A stretch of 64,000 bases of DNA, from assembly GCA_964006375.1 (NCBI GenBank), contig OZ023267.1:85979406-86043405 (forward strand), written 5' to 3'. The notes under the pieces were generated by a model. It ran no database searches. It worked only from the letters and a program-made list of their open reading frames with translations, and was not told the DNA's origin. This stretch comes from Tillus elongatus (taxonomy: Eukaryota; Arthropoda; Insecta; Coleoptera; Cleridae). The first letter of the stretch is position 1. Each line of letters starts with the position of its first letter. Shown in pieces: positions 9,412 to 26,769 of the stretch. The position numbers and the translations under genes are program-made.

Positions 9412-11190
9412 TATACAGGGTGATTCATTAAGGGTGGCGACCGGCTGTATCTCAGAAACCGTATAAAAATTTAGTAACGAAAGTGGCCAGGCAAAAAGCC
9501 TGAAAACTGTTTGCAGGGTTGTAGGCGGACTGCCAGAGGGCGTAACTGAAAATCAAAAATCAAAAAACCGATTTTTTTGCAAAAACTTATTAACTAAGGT
9601 CTACTGAAAATGCAAAAATAAGAATCTTCGGAAACTATATATTGAAAGTTCGGGCCGCAGCAAGTTCATCATGGTACTGATTTTCGTTAAATGCTTCAAA
9701 TGTGAATAACTCAATTTGCTATAAACTTAGAAAGTTGGCAAGGCGACTACGAGAAACCATAATAATTCAAAAAAATAATGAACCGATTTTGATGAAACTT
9801 TGGCACGCGTGTCCTTTCGTAAATGGGTTGGGCAGGTTCGTTAAAAAATCCGACTACATTTCCGAAACAATTTTCTGTTTTCTTCTGGAGAATTTTTGTA
9901 CCTTCAAAAATAGCCAAGATATTTTAAGCAAATTCGGTGCGCGAGATGCTAATATATAGCGTATACTACATATCAAAATTTAGGTCTCTAGCATTGATGA
10001 AAAAAATGTTCAGCATAAAAAGGGATTGTGTCCCACTGAAAACAGTATATGTTAGTAACAAAATGTATTGCATATTACAGACAAAGATTAAGTTTTTTGT
10101 GCAGAAAGGTCAAAAAGTACAAAAAAAAGCTTTCAAAATGTTATGATTTTTCTTTTAGAAACGTCAAACTTGCGATTTAAAATGTCAAAATTGATCATTT
10201 TTAATAAAAACATTCTAAAACGAAGGCGGCTTTGGACAATAAACATTGCACAAAGTGTGCTCAACAGGGGCTTACATTTTGTTTCAATTTTTCTTCATTT
10301 GACTAAAATATTTGTAGAAAATTTATTTCAGACAAATAGACTCTTAATGTGATTTTATAGCAGCCGTTTAAATTATAGAGTTTGCTTGTAATTTAAATGG
10401 GTTATATTTTTTTATTTAACAAATAAATAAATGTAGAACAATTCCCCTGTTTAATCAATAAATAGATAAATGGACAAACTGTATACAACTAGTAGTAATA
10501 GTTCGGATTCAGCAAGTGCCTTTTGATAGCGCAGTTTCATCAACATTTTAAAAAATTTTAATAAACAAATTTTCTCTCAAACAATAGGATCCAACTTTGG
10601 TATGCAACAAAAACTTTAAAAAGGCAACATGTGTACAGAATCATATCAAAACAACTCTATTGTTTTCGGAGAATTTTTTTGCCTCTCACGGATGTTTCAT
10701 AATATTAGAAAGATTTTCATCACATTTGCTACTATAATTGATAAGAACAGATAATAATGTAGTGTATTTATACCTACACTTTTTGGCTAGGACACATTTC
10801 TTAGAACATTTTATAAAATTTATTAAGGAAAAAGTTTTAAATAGAACACCTGTTTTGTATGAGATTTTTGTATTTTTTATATAGTTGCATTTGAATTGGT
10901 ATAAGGATAATATCTACATAACTTCAACCGTTTTCGAGATATTTGAGCTTTTTTGATATTAACGTATCCAAAAATAAATAAAAAAATGCATAGAATAATA
11001 ATTAAGTTTACATTTCATAGTTGAAATGCTTGTTTTATAGATACCTACAACAGTAGTTTTATTATTAATCCAAAGTCTGACAATATTCTGATGTCCAATT
11101 CATAAGTATAATACCAGATACCCTCGCAACATCCAAAGAAGATAAACATAAAACCGCCCTTTTTAGGACGACTGTAGGAAAAGACACAAC
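9412..11190. repeat. degenerate interspersed-repeat mosaic
   Basis: Starts with ATACAGGGTGATTCA, a common insect repeat terminus. Contains two 'CGCAGCAAGTKCGTTATGG'-type family termini (about 9647-9690 and 10500-10545) and GATTTTGATGAAACTTTGGCA modules. Short ORFs at 9702-10352 are not recognisable proteins. Confidence 0.55.
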
Positions 11191-11194
11191 CATT

Positions 11195-11575
11195 TTTTTA
11201 ATCTATGGTGTTTTTTAAGGTATGCTATTTCCACGACTATGCCCAGTGTGTAGTTTTACCTCACCAACTTGGTAATTTTGCCGAACCAGCTGTTTTTTTT
11301 TTTTGTAAGCATGATACAGAACATGGCAAACATCCCATGGTACACAAGATCGACGGCTTTACTAGGCTACATTTGGAGAGCGGGGGGTGGACGCATTTAA
11401 TTTATTGTGAAAAAGTGTTACGGCCCTAGTAGTTTACGTTTTTCAGTATGTCATTGATTGGTCAAATATTAATAATAATTTTGAAAAAATGGTCAACGAC
11501 CTAAGGTAAGATCTAAACTTGAAACCTTCGCACAGCAAGCTACCGTTCCATCTGCTGAGCTAGAAATCTACATAT
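11195..11575 (-). mobile_element. SINE copy 3 and tRNA-like tail
   Basis: Carries the CTATTTCCACGACTATG and AAGGTAATTTTGCCGAACC blocks shared with SINE copy 2, an internal poly-T, and a separate tRNA-like stretch on the minus strand at about 11500-11570 with a GGTTTCAAGTTTAG B-box-like motif. More diverged than copies 1 and 2. Confidence 0.45.
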
Positions 11576-14811
<3,236 letters not shown>

Positions 14812-15784
14812 AAAAGTCTGGACGCAGCAAGTGCGTTATGGAAGCGAATTTTCAGAAAAATGTTTTTTATATCAAATATGTCGTTCTAATGCAAGTAGGC
14901 ATCAATCTGGTTACCGGTATAACCTATACAGTAGAAACAATGTATGTACCATATTTTATCACAATAACTTATTGTTTGAAAATGTACACAAATTTTCCGC
15001 AAATAAACTTTAAATGTTTCCGAGGAAACTGGTTTCCTAGCCAACAAAGCTTAGGTCAATAGCAAATTCGCTACCAAAACGCACTTACTGCGTCTCGGTT
15101 TTTTTTCTTACAAACATGCATCACATTTCAACCACAAATGCAAAAAGGCAATAATATAAGGGGTGTTCGATTAAAAAAAAATTGCGCTCATTTGAAGAAA
15201 TCACTTTAAAATACAAACGTCGCGGTTTCCTCATTAACAATTTTTTTCTACGAAAATAAGCTAAAAAATATAGACCGTTAAACCATAAACTAAAACTACC
15301 GCCTAAGCATCAGAGAAAGAGTCTATCTGAAATGAAATTTGTGAAAATATTTTAGTAAAATGAAGGACAACGGCGGTTGAAACTGGAACTTAAGGGTTCG
15401 CAAAACACTCTTCTTGCAACATTTTCTTTACATAATCCGTAGTTGTTTCAGGTACTTTGCCTAAATGTTGCGAACTTTGACGTTTTAAATCGCGACACGT
15501 GTTGGGGAAAACCCATTTTTTTCCTTTAAATGCCCATAACTTTTTTGTCTTTAAACTTGCAAGCTGAATTTTGGTACATGGTTCACTCTTTCTAATACAA
15601 ACACGCGCACCGAATCTGAATATAAATTTTCGCGGTCTCCTCATTAGTGAATGTTTTCTACGAAAATTCACTAAGATACCAAATTCTACATAAATTATAA
15701 TATAAAATTTTATAAAGTTATTATTTTAAATTTGAGAAGTTTGCAATTCGATTAAAATAGTTATTAATATATCTTTTATACCGA

Positions 15785-15875
<91 letters not shown>
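15785..15875. repeat. (TA)n array
   Basis: About 90 bp of TA dinucleotides inside the non-autonomous element. Confidence 0.95.
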
Positions 15876-16002
15876 AATTGAAAGTGACCCCAGATATGGG
15901 TTCTAGGGGTCCTAGTTCACGCTCATTTGCGAAATTTTTTTCAAAATTCAAAAGTCGTGATCTCCTCATTAGTGAATTTTTTCTACGAAATTTCAATAAT
16001 TA

Positions 16003-16003
<1 letters not shown>

Positions 16004-16073
<70 letters not shown>
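16004..16073. repeat. (TA)n array
   Basis: About 70 bp of TA dinucleotides inside the same element. Confidence 0.95.
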
Positions 16074-16075
<2 letters not shown>

Positions 16076-16301
16076 AGGTTTTCCGGAAAAAATTTCAGTT
16101 TCCTTTCGAAAAAATTTTATCTTAAAAAATACAAAAGCTATGGTAACCAAATTTGTTTGCTATGTTTACGATATAAAAAGAAACGATACACCAAAATTTA
16201 GATTTCTATGTTACAAGAAAAAAAGTTATATAAAATATTTGGTGACAGACCGTTTCTATGAAAATTCACTACCATAACGCACTTGCTGCGTCCAGACTTT
16301 T

Positions 16302-16617
16302 TTAGTTGTAAATAAATGGCCACAATATAACACTATCCCATGCCTGTTACACCGTTTGCGTCAAGGTTATTGGTTTTACTGGTGTATTTTCCTTGTATGT
16401 TTTCGGTGTTCTATAAATAGATACCTACATCTTTTAGGATATAAGGAAACCGGAATTTATAACTTATAGCTTCTTATAACTGGAGCCCTTGTTTCTTGTT
16501 TCGGCGTTACGTACCAAAGTTAAAGTTTCTAGGTTGATAGCAAATTAAGATTTTATTTTAGTGAATTTTTATTTAAAAATATTCACTATAAGCGAGGTAT
16601 CGATGGTGAGACTTTGC
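16302..16617. other. spacer, nothing recognised
   Basis: AT-rich, with no gene or clear repeat boundary. Confidence 0.5.
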
Positions 16618-16703
16618 AAAAATGTTTTCTAATGAGCGCGAACTAGGACTCCTAGAACCCATATCCGGGGTCAGTTTCAATTTTTATATGTTTATATTTA
16701 TAT

Positions 16704-16772
<69 letters not shown>

Positions 16773-16850
16773 TTTCTAATGAGCGCGAACTAGGACTCCT
16801 AGAACCCATATCCGGGGTCAGTTTCAATTTTTATATGTTTATATTTATAT

Positions 16851-16917
<67 letters not shown>
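16618..16917. repeat. direct duplication of ~150-bp unit including (TA)n
   Basis: The unit AAATGTTTTCTAATGAGCGCG...TATGTTTATATTTATATG plus a (TA)n array occurs twice head to tail (16620-16767 and 16768-16917), nearly identical, so the duplication is recent. TA arrays: 16707-16767 and 16854-16917. Confidence 0.9.
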
Positions 16918-16920
<3 letters not shown>

Positions 16921-18959
16921 CCGTCTGATACCTCAAAAAATAATTAACCGATTTCGATGAAACTTAGCAAGTACCTTTCTTTTATTAATGGCTTGGATGA
17001 GTTCGTTAACTAGAAAAATCGGACGGGGTTTTCCGGGAAAAATTTGAGTTTTATTTCGAAAAAAAATTTTTTCTCCGAAAGTAACAAAGCTGTTTTAATG
17101 AAATTTACTATATATATTGCCTCGGGGGGGATCTTACTACGTACCAAAATTCAACTTTTTAAGTTTATAGAAAATTGAGTTATTTAAATTTTAAATTTGC
17201 TTTCGAAAAAAATTTTTTTTACGAAAATTACAAAGTTATTTAAATGAAATTTGGTATATATCTTGCCTTAGGAAATATCTTACTACATACCAAAATTAAA
17301 CTCTCTAGGTTTATAGAAAATTGAGTTATTCAAATTTGAAGCATTTGATAAAAATTCACTACCATAACGCACTTCCTGCGTCCCGAGATTTTTTTATAAA
17401 TGCGTTACCGTTACACATTTTTGCTACGTACAAAATTTTACAACTGGATATAAGTATATGATTTTTCAATTATCAACTTATGACTATAAAGAAAAAATGT
17501 TTTAAAAAATATATAATAACGTTAAATCGCAAATTATATATTTATGCTGCTGCCCAATATTCAGAGAAAGGGTTTACTTCAAATGGATTTTTTACAGACA
17601 TTTTAGTCAAATTTAGAGATAGTTATTGGAACAGCAATTTAAAACCTTGTAAGATACACCTCTTCCGATATTTGTTCTTGACAACTCTCATAAGTTTCAG
17701 AATTTTTGTTTAGAAATCACCAATTTAAACATTTCAAATGACCACTGAGGTGTTCAGAAGAAATACCAATAAAATTTCAATTATATTTTTAACTTCTTCG
17801 CGCCAAAGAAGAAGAAATGTATTCATTATCTCATCACCGTCGATTTGCTTATAGGAGGGCGCTGAGGATTTAGATTGTTAACAAGATGACTTGTTTCTTC
17901 ATAGGAACGCTTTCGGTCACCATATCTGACCATCATCAGTATCTGGGTGCGTTCTCTTTCCAATAAGTTTGTCATTATTAGTTGTAATTCAATTCTATAA
18001 ACTGTACCTAGTTTAAATGTCTATCAATTACAAATACAACTGAGTTGATCAACTCTGACATTTTTTACTAAAGCAACGCTATGTGTTTAACATTTCACAA
18101 GTACCCACTACTGTTTTTTTTTGAATAATCAGCTACCAAGTCTGAACAAATAATAATGCAAATTGATATAAAATTAAAAACGGCAGTTTTTCAGGGTATT
18201 TTCTTGGTAATGTCATACGTCATTAGTATGTTTGAAAAGAGGAAGAAATCAGCTTTCTTTTGATATATCACTCGATCTATGTTGCCATTTAAATAAAATA
18301 TAAATATGATAGGTTCCCTAAAAAATGCAAAGCCCACGCCAACTTATCACCATAAAGTTTCATGATACCTTCATTTGTTTCGAAGAAAACACGGCGTTGT
18401 CGGGCTTTTTCCTAACCATGTACATACACAGAAGTAATAATAAAGGTAAGTAAATTCAAAGCCAAACGGCCAACAACTTGACCAAGAAAGCATGTTTACG
18501 TCTCCTGGCAGTATTATTACGCATGTTAGTAAGTGTAGCAAGTTGGTTATCAGTATAACCTATATAGTACAAACAATGTACCATATTTCAAAATAATTTT
18601 ATTGTGTCAAAATTTACAAAAATTTTCCGAAAATAAACTTTAAATGTTCCCGAAAAAACTTTTCCTGGCCAACGAAGCTTAGGTTATATACAAATTAAAC
18701 TATTGAAATATAAAGCGTTTAATGAAAATTCGCTACCATAACGTTCTTGCAGCGTCCCGATTTTCTTACAAACATGCATTATATTTAGATTCAAAATGCT
18801 AAAATATAAGGCATGTACGATTACGAAAAAAGAGAATTATAGGCCACGATGTGATTGTAAAGATAATTTTATAAGATGCAGCTCAAGACACCTATAATTA
18901 ATGTATACCGACAACTTTTTCTCGTAAAACGAAAAATTCACTAATGAGGATATCTGTGT

Positions 18960-18963
<4 letters not shown>
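16918..18963. repeat. repeat mosaic, no gene
   Basis: Contains GATTTCGATGAAACTTAGCAAG (16950) and two right-hand family termini (about 17349-17395 and 18722-18770). The short ORF at 17480-17713 matches nothing I know. Confidence 0.5.
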
Positions 18964-19038
<75 letters not shown>

Positions 19039-19039
19039 T
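18964..19039. repeat. (TA)n array
   Basis: About 75 bp of TA, separated from the next array by TTGTTTTTCGAGTTATCAGTGTGAT. Confidence 0.95.
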
Positions 19040-19060
19040 GTTTTTCGAGTTATCAGTGTG

Positions 19061-21454
<2,394 letters not shown>

Positions 21455-21532
<78 letters not shown>
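21455..21532. repeat. (TA)n array
   Basis: About 78 bp of TA. Confidence 0.95.
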
Positions 21533-21535
<3 letters not shown>

Positions 21536-22379
21536 GCGCTCATTTGAAGAATTTTTTCAAATTCAAAAGTCGCTATTACCTAATTAGTGAATTTCTTTAT
21601 GAAAATTTACCAAAAAGGAGGATTGCAATTACAAACCAAACATTTAGTAGACAAAGTACGTTCTTACTAATAAAGATTTTACCAGAACCTGGGGAAGAGG
21701 TTCATCATGTGATAAGTATGGACTTTTGTATTTTATGAGACGGAAATCTGGATAATGGCTAAGCACAACATAAAGAGAATATAAACTGTTCATAAAGAGA
21801 ATCGACAAAGGCAAGGTATACCCAATAGACGCATAAAAGTGTGCTAGAAGAGGTAAGAGAAGAAAGGTGCTTGCGGAAAGAAGTTATCCTAAATTTATTG
21901 CACATATGGCACCTAATAACTTTTCGATAACATTATTTGAAGGACACATACTTTGATAAATGATAGTGGTGAACCAAGGGAAACACCTTATGAATTGCGG
22001 AAGCCACAATGAAATTATGTAACCCGGTACTTAAGTTCCCAAAAAGTTAAAATCTTATTTCAGGAAAAACTACAAAGTGTTACTTATATTAATATCTAAA
22101 TTATAAAATATAATTATTTTGAACAGCGAAATAAATTGTGAATACGAGCATTACAATTAACCAACGGATAGCGAAATGTCTTTTGATTATATTCTAACAG
22201 GCAGTTTATGCATAACAAAAGAAGTGAGTATTCAACAGTGTATCAGTCACACGATCACCCAAACTAATGTAATTTAATAATTATTAAGAAACAGCAAAGT
22301 CTGGTCGATGCCCCTTCCGGATTATCAGGTCATTATGAAATACCCTAATGTCAGCCATATTAGCTGAAGAGATGGTGAC

Positions 22380-22382
<3 letters not shown>
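21533..22382. other. AT-rich stretch, no gene
   Basis: A short AATTCAAAAGTCGC module at the start, then unique-looking DNA. A GACGGAAATCTGG...GCACAACATAAAGAGAAT stretch near 21740 hints at a decayed LINE 3' part but is too weak to call. Confidence 0.4.

Positions 22383-22462
<80 letters not shown>
22383..22462. repeat. (TA)n array
   Basis: About 80 bp of TA, ending directly at TAGGGTGAGTTTTTTTCC, a likely transposon end. Confidence 0.95.
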
Positions 22463-22466
<4 letters not shown>

Positions 22467-23123
22467 GAGTTTTTTTCCATGTTTAGTACAGAGATCTCGT
22501 AAAGTACTGCAGTTAGAGAGATGGTTAAAAGGGTAAAGTAGTCCAGTTTTATGAGTGTAATTCAGAACTGTTTTTGTTTCCATAAAAAATGTCACGGATT
22601 ACTAGATATTTTGAAAAAACTAATATTGGCCGATTTCTTTAAATGCATTTAGCTGCGTTAGTATTGGGTTTACTGAAAAGGTGTAAAGGAGAAAGTTGTA
22701 GATAAATATGTTCTAAATAAAGCCAAAATAAACAATTTTTAAAAAGATCGGTAACTTTTGAGTTATGACATAAACTTGTGTTTAAAAAAAATGGAAACCA
22801 TGGTTGGCTGTGGCTTCATTAAAGAGGTCTGATTTCCTCTTTACATTGATATGAAACGCGATATGATTATTCTAAGAAATAAAAATTTTACAGTGGTGTT
22901 CTCTCTTTTTTTAAATTACATTGGTTACCACGGAAACGGCTGTTTATTTCAAATAGCGAAAACCTGAATCTAAGTTTTCGCACATAGTTTACATAACATT
23001 TTTAATTAGAGGTGTTCATTTTTTATGTCAAATCTAACAGGTAACTATGGAAATAACTATTTTTGACACTTGCAAATATTACTGTGACGCTTTTTTTTGG
23101 AAAAAGTTTGTAGCTAATTAATT
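22463..23123. other. 5' non-coding part of a DDE transposon relic
   Basis: AT-rich leader between the (TA)n edge and the transposase N-terminal fragment at 23124. No other signal. Confidence 0.4.
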
Positions 23124-23390
23124 ATGCATTTTTCAAATCAAGAGAAACGGGATATGTTGGAGTGTTGCATTTTAACTAATAAAAATGCTAAAGAGCAATA
23201 TTTTGAACAATATTTTGATCGTCGCGAGCCCAGTTTGCCTACATTTAAAAGGCGTTATTATAATTTAGGGACATGTGGTTCCTTCACTAGGCCAAGAGAC
23301 AGGATAAATACCGTTAGTGAAGTGGCGCAAATAAACGTATTGGCCAGTATGACTCGAAATTCCTACATCGTGCAAAATGTCTATTACTAA
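23124..23390 (+). pseudogene. DDE transposase N-terminal (HTH) fragment
   Basis: 88 codons with the helix-turn-helix start typical of the insect mariner-like family that combines a DUF4817-type HTH with a DDE_3 domain: NQEKRDMLECC, a 'NAKEQYFEQYFDRREPSLPTF' style linker and a GSFTRPRDR turn. The catalytic part is missing. Related fragments lie at 34183 and 41198. Confidence 0.55.
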
Positions 23391-23715
23391 CATTTGTAAA
23401 TTAGTTTTACTCATCTTAAATTATACCAATATGAAACACACATTTTTCTTGTGGCATCGAGTGACGTCATATTTAAATATTCTTTACACACAGTTGTTGT
23501 GACATCCCAAGTTCACACACTTACTTATGACATCGTATACACAGTTTTTGCCTGTGACATCACGCGATGTCAGAGCAATTTCTCTGTTTCTACGGAGGGT
23601 ATCAGAATTCTGACAAGAGCTGCCAATATTAGGTTCAAATTCACATTCGTAAACGTAATATCTTCAATGTGGCCACAATAGTGCCTTATGTATGTGATGT
23701 CACAATGATAGAAAT

Positions 23716-23718
<3 letters not shown>
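23391..23718. other. spacer, no gene
   Basis: A few GTGACATCA-like stretches; nothing else recognised. Confidence 0.4.

Positions 23719-23789
<71 letters not shown>
23719..23789. repeat. (TG)n array
   Basis: About 33 TG dinucleotides. Confidence 0.97.
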
Positions 23790-23790
<1 letters not shown>

Positions 23791-24189
23791 CAGGGGTGGT
23801 ATCTCTATTACATTCCAATTTGAATATATAATAGGTACGGTAATTTTTTAAAAACAATTGTATACATATATTTTATAGTAAAAGATATTTTATAGTAAAA
23901 GATATTTAAAGACGTTCCAATTTACATATCTAATATAAAATTCTAAAAACAAAAAACGTTTGAAGCAAACTATCAATAACAAAACGTATTTACATGTAGA
24001 TATGTTAATGAATTTGTTTAATGGGGTAATAAAACTGGAGACCTGGTTTTATGTATGCGTGTTTGTTTATGTTAGTGTTTTATATCACAGTGAATCTGAA
24101 CTTATATAGGGAGTGATCAAAAAAAACACAAGTAACAAAACTCGATTTAAAACATCAAACTAAACTTTGATATACGAGGATTGTTTGAT
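23790..24189. other. AT-rich spacer before the virus-like core
   Basis: From about 24070 it matches copy 2 (57740-57840): CACAGTGAAT...ATAGGGAGT.ATCAAAAA and TGATATACGAGG.TTGTTTGATA. Element sequence resumes here. Confidence 0.55.
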
Positions 24190-24580
24190 AAGTATTGTTT
24201 GTATGCAAACATAAATAATATAATAGTATACTTACATACAGCAAGAGACGTCATACATGTTTCACGGCTTAACACACACTGACGTCTGTTGAGGTCTTGA
24301 ATGGGGGCCCTTATAGAAATAACACAGTTGTTTAATGACATCCACTTGAACCAAACAAAACATATAGACGCTGTTGTTGATTGTTAACACACACACACAC
24401 ACACACACGTCATGACAGCTTGAAGTCTTTGCTTAGACTGACAGAGCTGTGTAATAAAAGACAGACAGACAATTGATTGCCCAACAAGTATCATATAGAA
24501 CCTTGTTTGAGCTTGTACAGCTGTTTAACAAACACGTCATGACAGCTCGAAGTCTTTGCTTAGACTGACAGACAGAAAGG
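24190..24580. repeat. inner inverted-repeat remnant
   Basis: Inverse of DNA at the right end: TACTTACATACAGCAAGAGACGTCAT (24230) mirrors 30770-30810 and 31255-31285. GTCATGACAGCTTGAAGTCTTTGCTTAGACTGACAG (twice, 24410 and 24535) mirrors 31095-31135. This suggests terminal inverted repeats once longer than 0.8 kb, later split by the ~16-kb repeat-filled arm. Includes an (AC)n run at 24389-24408. Confidence 0.7.
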
Positions 24581-24690
24581 GGTTAATAAAAATGCAACAA
24601 AATAAAAATAAAACAACTGTTTTACATACAATAAAAATTTATTAGGATTAATTAAGTTGTACATATTGATACATAAATGACATACTATTA

Positions 24691-25896
24691 TTACATAATG
24701 GCTCTAACGATGCCCGTTAGAGGTTTATATTCCATTACACTGTCATGAATAACCAAACAATAAACACGCGTATTTTTAGGGAAGTTGGCGTGAATCATAA
24801 ACTCCACCTTAATGTCCACCGTTGAAGACTTGATTGACTCGTTCTGGTGCTGACAGTCAATCACAAATAGAGCTCTGTCTTTAAACTCGTCATAATTCAA
24901 GATAGGCTCCGACATGTTTTTATAACAGAAGCTTTTTTGAAAATCTGTATACATGTTATAGGCTTCTGCATATTTCGATTTCTCAAAATCCATATTCATA
25001 GATTCATAAGGGTAGCATTCTGAATTTAGAAACACTCTGAGGTCCAACATACCAATGTTATCGAAATAGTCTGACCTCTTCTTCACGTTATCCTTACGAT
25101 CTGTTTGAAATGCTATAATCACATATCGAGGTCTTTCCAAGTTGGTTGCAGTTTTAACAGCCCACACATCTCTGTTGATATCTCTGAGTGCTGGTAACTC
25201 ATATATGTCCCATTTGCGGTATGCGAGAAATATAGAGGTGTCTTTGGCTATTTTATCCATCAGTTCCAATTTCATTTTATCATTGGGAAATACATGTTTT
25301 ACCTTTAAAAACATATTGGTTACGGTAATTTTTGCTCGTGCCGTACCTGTGCTGTAATAGCCGTTGGAATCGTTTCGAGCTCTTGTAAAGCGGAAAGTAT
25401 GTTTGCCACAGAGAACTCCTTTGAAATGATGAAAGAAACTGAAGAGGAACCAGACAGGTATGAGCATGTGAAACTTGTTATCATTTAAGGTGATGTGCTC
25501 CGACGACACATTCAGTCCGGCGTTGCTAAGAGATTGGGCTTCATTCTTACTGAACGATAGCAGACTTTTGATGATGGTTGTGGTGTATGGGTCTCGCACT
25601 CGTTCCACTTCCTTGTTATTTAACTCATAGGTCATTGATTCGAACAGAGCTGCTCCTCCATTATTTGACAGATAACAAGCACCAGTGGCATTTTGGATTG
25701 CTACAGGTTCCAAAGCACCTTCGATTATTAGAGCTGACTCGGCCAGACATACGAACGCATCTTGTTGGTTGATGGCTATTTCAATTTCATCGCTGTTACC
25801 AAACGATTTAGTTGGTGAATAGTAAGAGTGCAGCTCTTCTCGATCGATGCCATCATCAAACACGGGTTCTTTGAATATTTCTAGTTTTGACGACAT
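24691..25896 (-). CDS. major capsid protein (double jelly-roll, Polinton type)
   Basis: Hexon-like major capsid protein that would build the icosahedral shell. Starting at the Met of MSSKLEIF (25896) gives about 401 aa; an upstream Met at 25989 is open but its 31 extra codons read over the small ORF before it, and copy 2 starts at MSSKL. Polinton landmarks: IAYRKWDIYELPAL-type block mid-protein, WAVKTATNLERPRYVIIAFQT, FLNSECYPYESMNMDF, and a C-terminal YKPLTGIVRAIM. Strongly similar to the broken copy at 58008-59213. A likely poly(A) signal (TTTATT on plus) lies at about 24636. Intact reading frame. Confidence 0.87.
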   Translation of the reverse strand: MSSKLEIFKEPVFDDGIDREELHSYYSPTKSFGNSDEIEIAINQQDAFVCLAESALIIEGALEPVAIQNATGACYLSNNGGAALFESMTYELNNKEVERVRDPYTTTIIKSLLSFSKNEAQSLSNAGLNVSSEHITLNDNKFHMLIPVWFLFSFFHHFKGVLCGKHTFRFTRARNDSNGYYSTGTARAKITVTNMFLKVKHVFPNDKMKLELMDKIAKDTSIFLAYRKWDIYELPALRDINRDVWAVKTATNLERPRYVIIAFQTDRKDNVKKRSDYFDNIGMLDLRVFLNSECYPYESMNMDFEKSKYAEAYNMYTDFQKSFCYKNMSEPILNYDEFKDRALFVIDCQHQNESIKSSTVDIKVEFMIHANFPKNTRVYCLVIHDSVMEYKPLTGIVRAIM

Positions 25897-26017
25897 GATA
25901 ACCCAGGCTTTGCAGGAACTCAATATTATCGGGACGAAGCGTACCCTTTGACGTGTCTGACTCAACTGAATTTGTTGTGGTAGATGCACTTGCTTTTATA
26001 TCCTTAAAGACCAACAT
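25856..26017 (-). CDS. 53-aa small ORF between penton and capsid genes
   Basis: Begins MLVFKDIKAS and includes LRPDNIEFLQSLGYHVV. The penton stop and this start are fused as TAGTATG, and its last 41 bases overlap the capsid start in another frame. The copy at 59173-59334 keeps the same frame and length, with several silent changes (for example the GLY and SER-LEU codons) and only a few replacements. That argues for a real protein. Function unknown; I know similarly placed small ORFs in Polintons only vaguely. Confidence 0.6.
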   Translation of the reverse strand: MLVFKDIKASASTTTNSVESDTSKGTLRPDNIEFLQSLGYHVVKTRNIQRTRV

Positions 26018-26018
26018 A

Positions 26019-26729
26019 CTAAGCAAGTTTTATAAGTTTCAAGCAAACAGACACCTCTTCACCTTGAAAGTTGACAGGAACTGAATCTTGGTCGACGATG
26101 TCGATGCTTATATTGGAAATCTCTTGCTTGTTCACCGGCAAGTAAATTAAATTTTTAGGTTCTATGTCGATTGCGTAGCCAGGATCAACCATCGGAGCAA
26201 ACTCATACAGCGTATGTGAGGGTTGTCCGTTATAATAGGAACCAGACACAATATTGGTTTCGATGCGAATCTGTCTAACATCCACTATTTCAACAGGTAA
26301 ATCAGATTCATAAAAGGTGTCCGGCTGAAGAACTTGTTTTGAAAAGCCCAACATTCGCCCAATCGAACCATCAAATTCAAAACTGACATTTGTATAACAC
26401 TTCAGTCTACATTTGATGGTGTTCGGATTAGGTTTCAGAATCAGAGCCTGTTGCTTTTGTTCGTGTGTTGCTGTAGCACCAACAAGTTCATTTTGAAGTA
26501 ACTCTTCCAAGTGTGTTATTTCATAAGCACCGGTGGGTATCGTGATGGTTCGCCAACCGGTTCCTTCTTTTACATGAAATTTGTTTTTACCTTCATAGAT
26601 GTTGGGTATGTTGTTGTAGGTGTGAAAGCCTATCAAGGCAACAGCATAATTACCATCCAAAACAATTGGTGGATGGTAGTCTGACGACAGATGGGAGCTG
26701 CGGTCTTTCAACACAAAGGTGTGCGCCAT
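26019..26729 (-). CDS. minor capsid (penton-like) protein, Polinton type
   Basis: About 236 aa from the Met of MAHTFVLKD (26729); the open frame runs on to 26840 only because of a deletion scar. Landmarks of the Polinton minor capsid/penton single jelly-roll protein: YAVALIGFHTYNNIPNI, an IPTGAYEI segment, IGRMLGFSKQVL, IRIETNIVSGSYYNGQPSHTLYEF and a closing FQGEEVSVCLKL. It would sit at the five-fold vertices. Copy 2 (59321-59990) has lost the frame by a 1-base deletion and a ~75-bp gap, so this is the better copy. It is followed by the small ORF and the capsid gene on the same strand. Confidence 0.83.
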   Translation of the reverse strand: MAHTFVLKDRSSHLSSDYHPPIVLDGNYAVALIGFHTYNNIPNIYEGKNKFHVKEGTGWRTITIPTGAYEITHLEELLQNELVGATATHEQKQQALILKPNPNTIKCRLKCYTNVSFEFDGSIGRMLGFSKQVLQPDTFYESDLPVEIVDVRQIRIETNIVSGSYYNGQPSHTLYEFAPMVDPGYAIDIEPKNLIYLPVNKQEISNISIDIVDQDSVPVNFQGEEVSVCLKLIKLA

Positions 26730-26769
26730 GACTGATACACACAGGCTACTGTTTGAGTCTTTTATTGCA

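Larger units (their letters stand above)
14812..16301. mobile_element. non-autonomous DNA transposon with 41-bp inverted ends
   Basis: Ends 14812-14852 and 16261-16301 are reverse complements at 39 of 41 positions (AAAAGTCTGGACGCAGCAAG...). TA pairs flank both sides, suggesting Tc1/mariner-type insertion. The interior has no transposase but holds two (TA)n arrays, internal terminus-like pieces (about 15070-15105) and AAATTCACTAATGAGG motifs. The family is scattered through the window, mostly as single ends. Confidence 0.7.

Noticed and set aside
25896..25989. 31-residue N-terminal extension of the capsid protein
   Set aside because: Overlaps the conserved small ORF in another frame; copy 2 begins at MSSKL.
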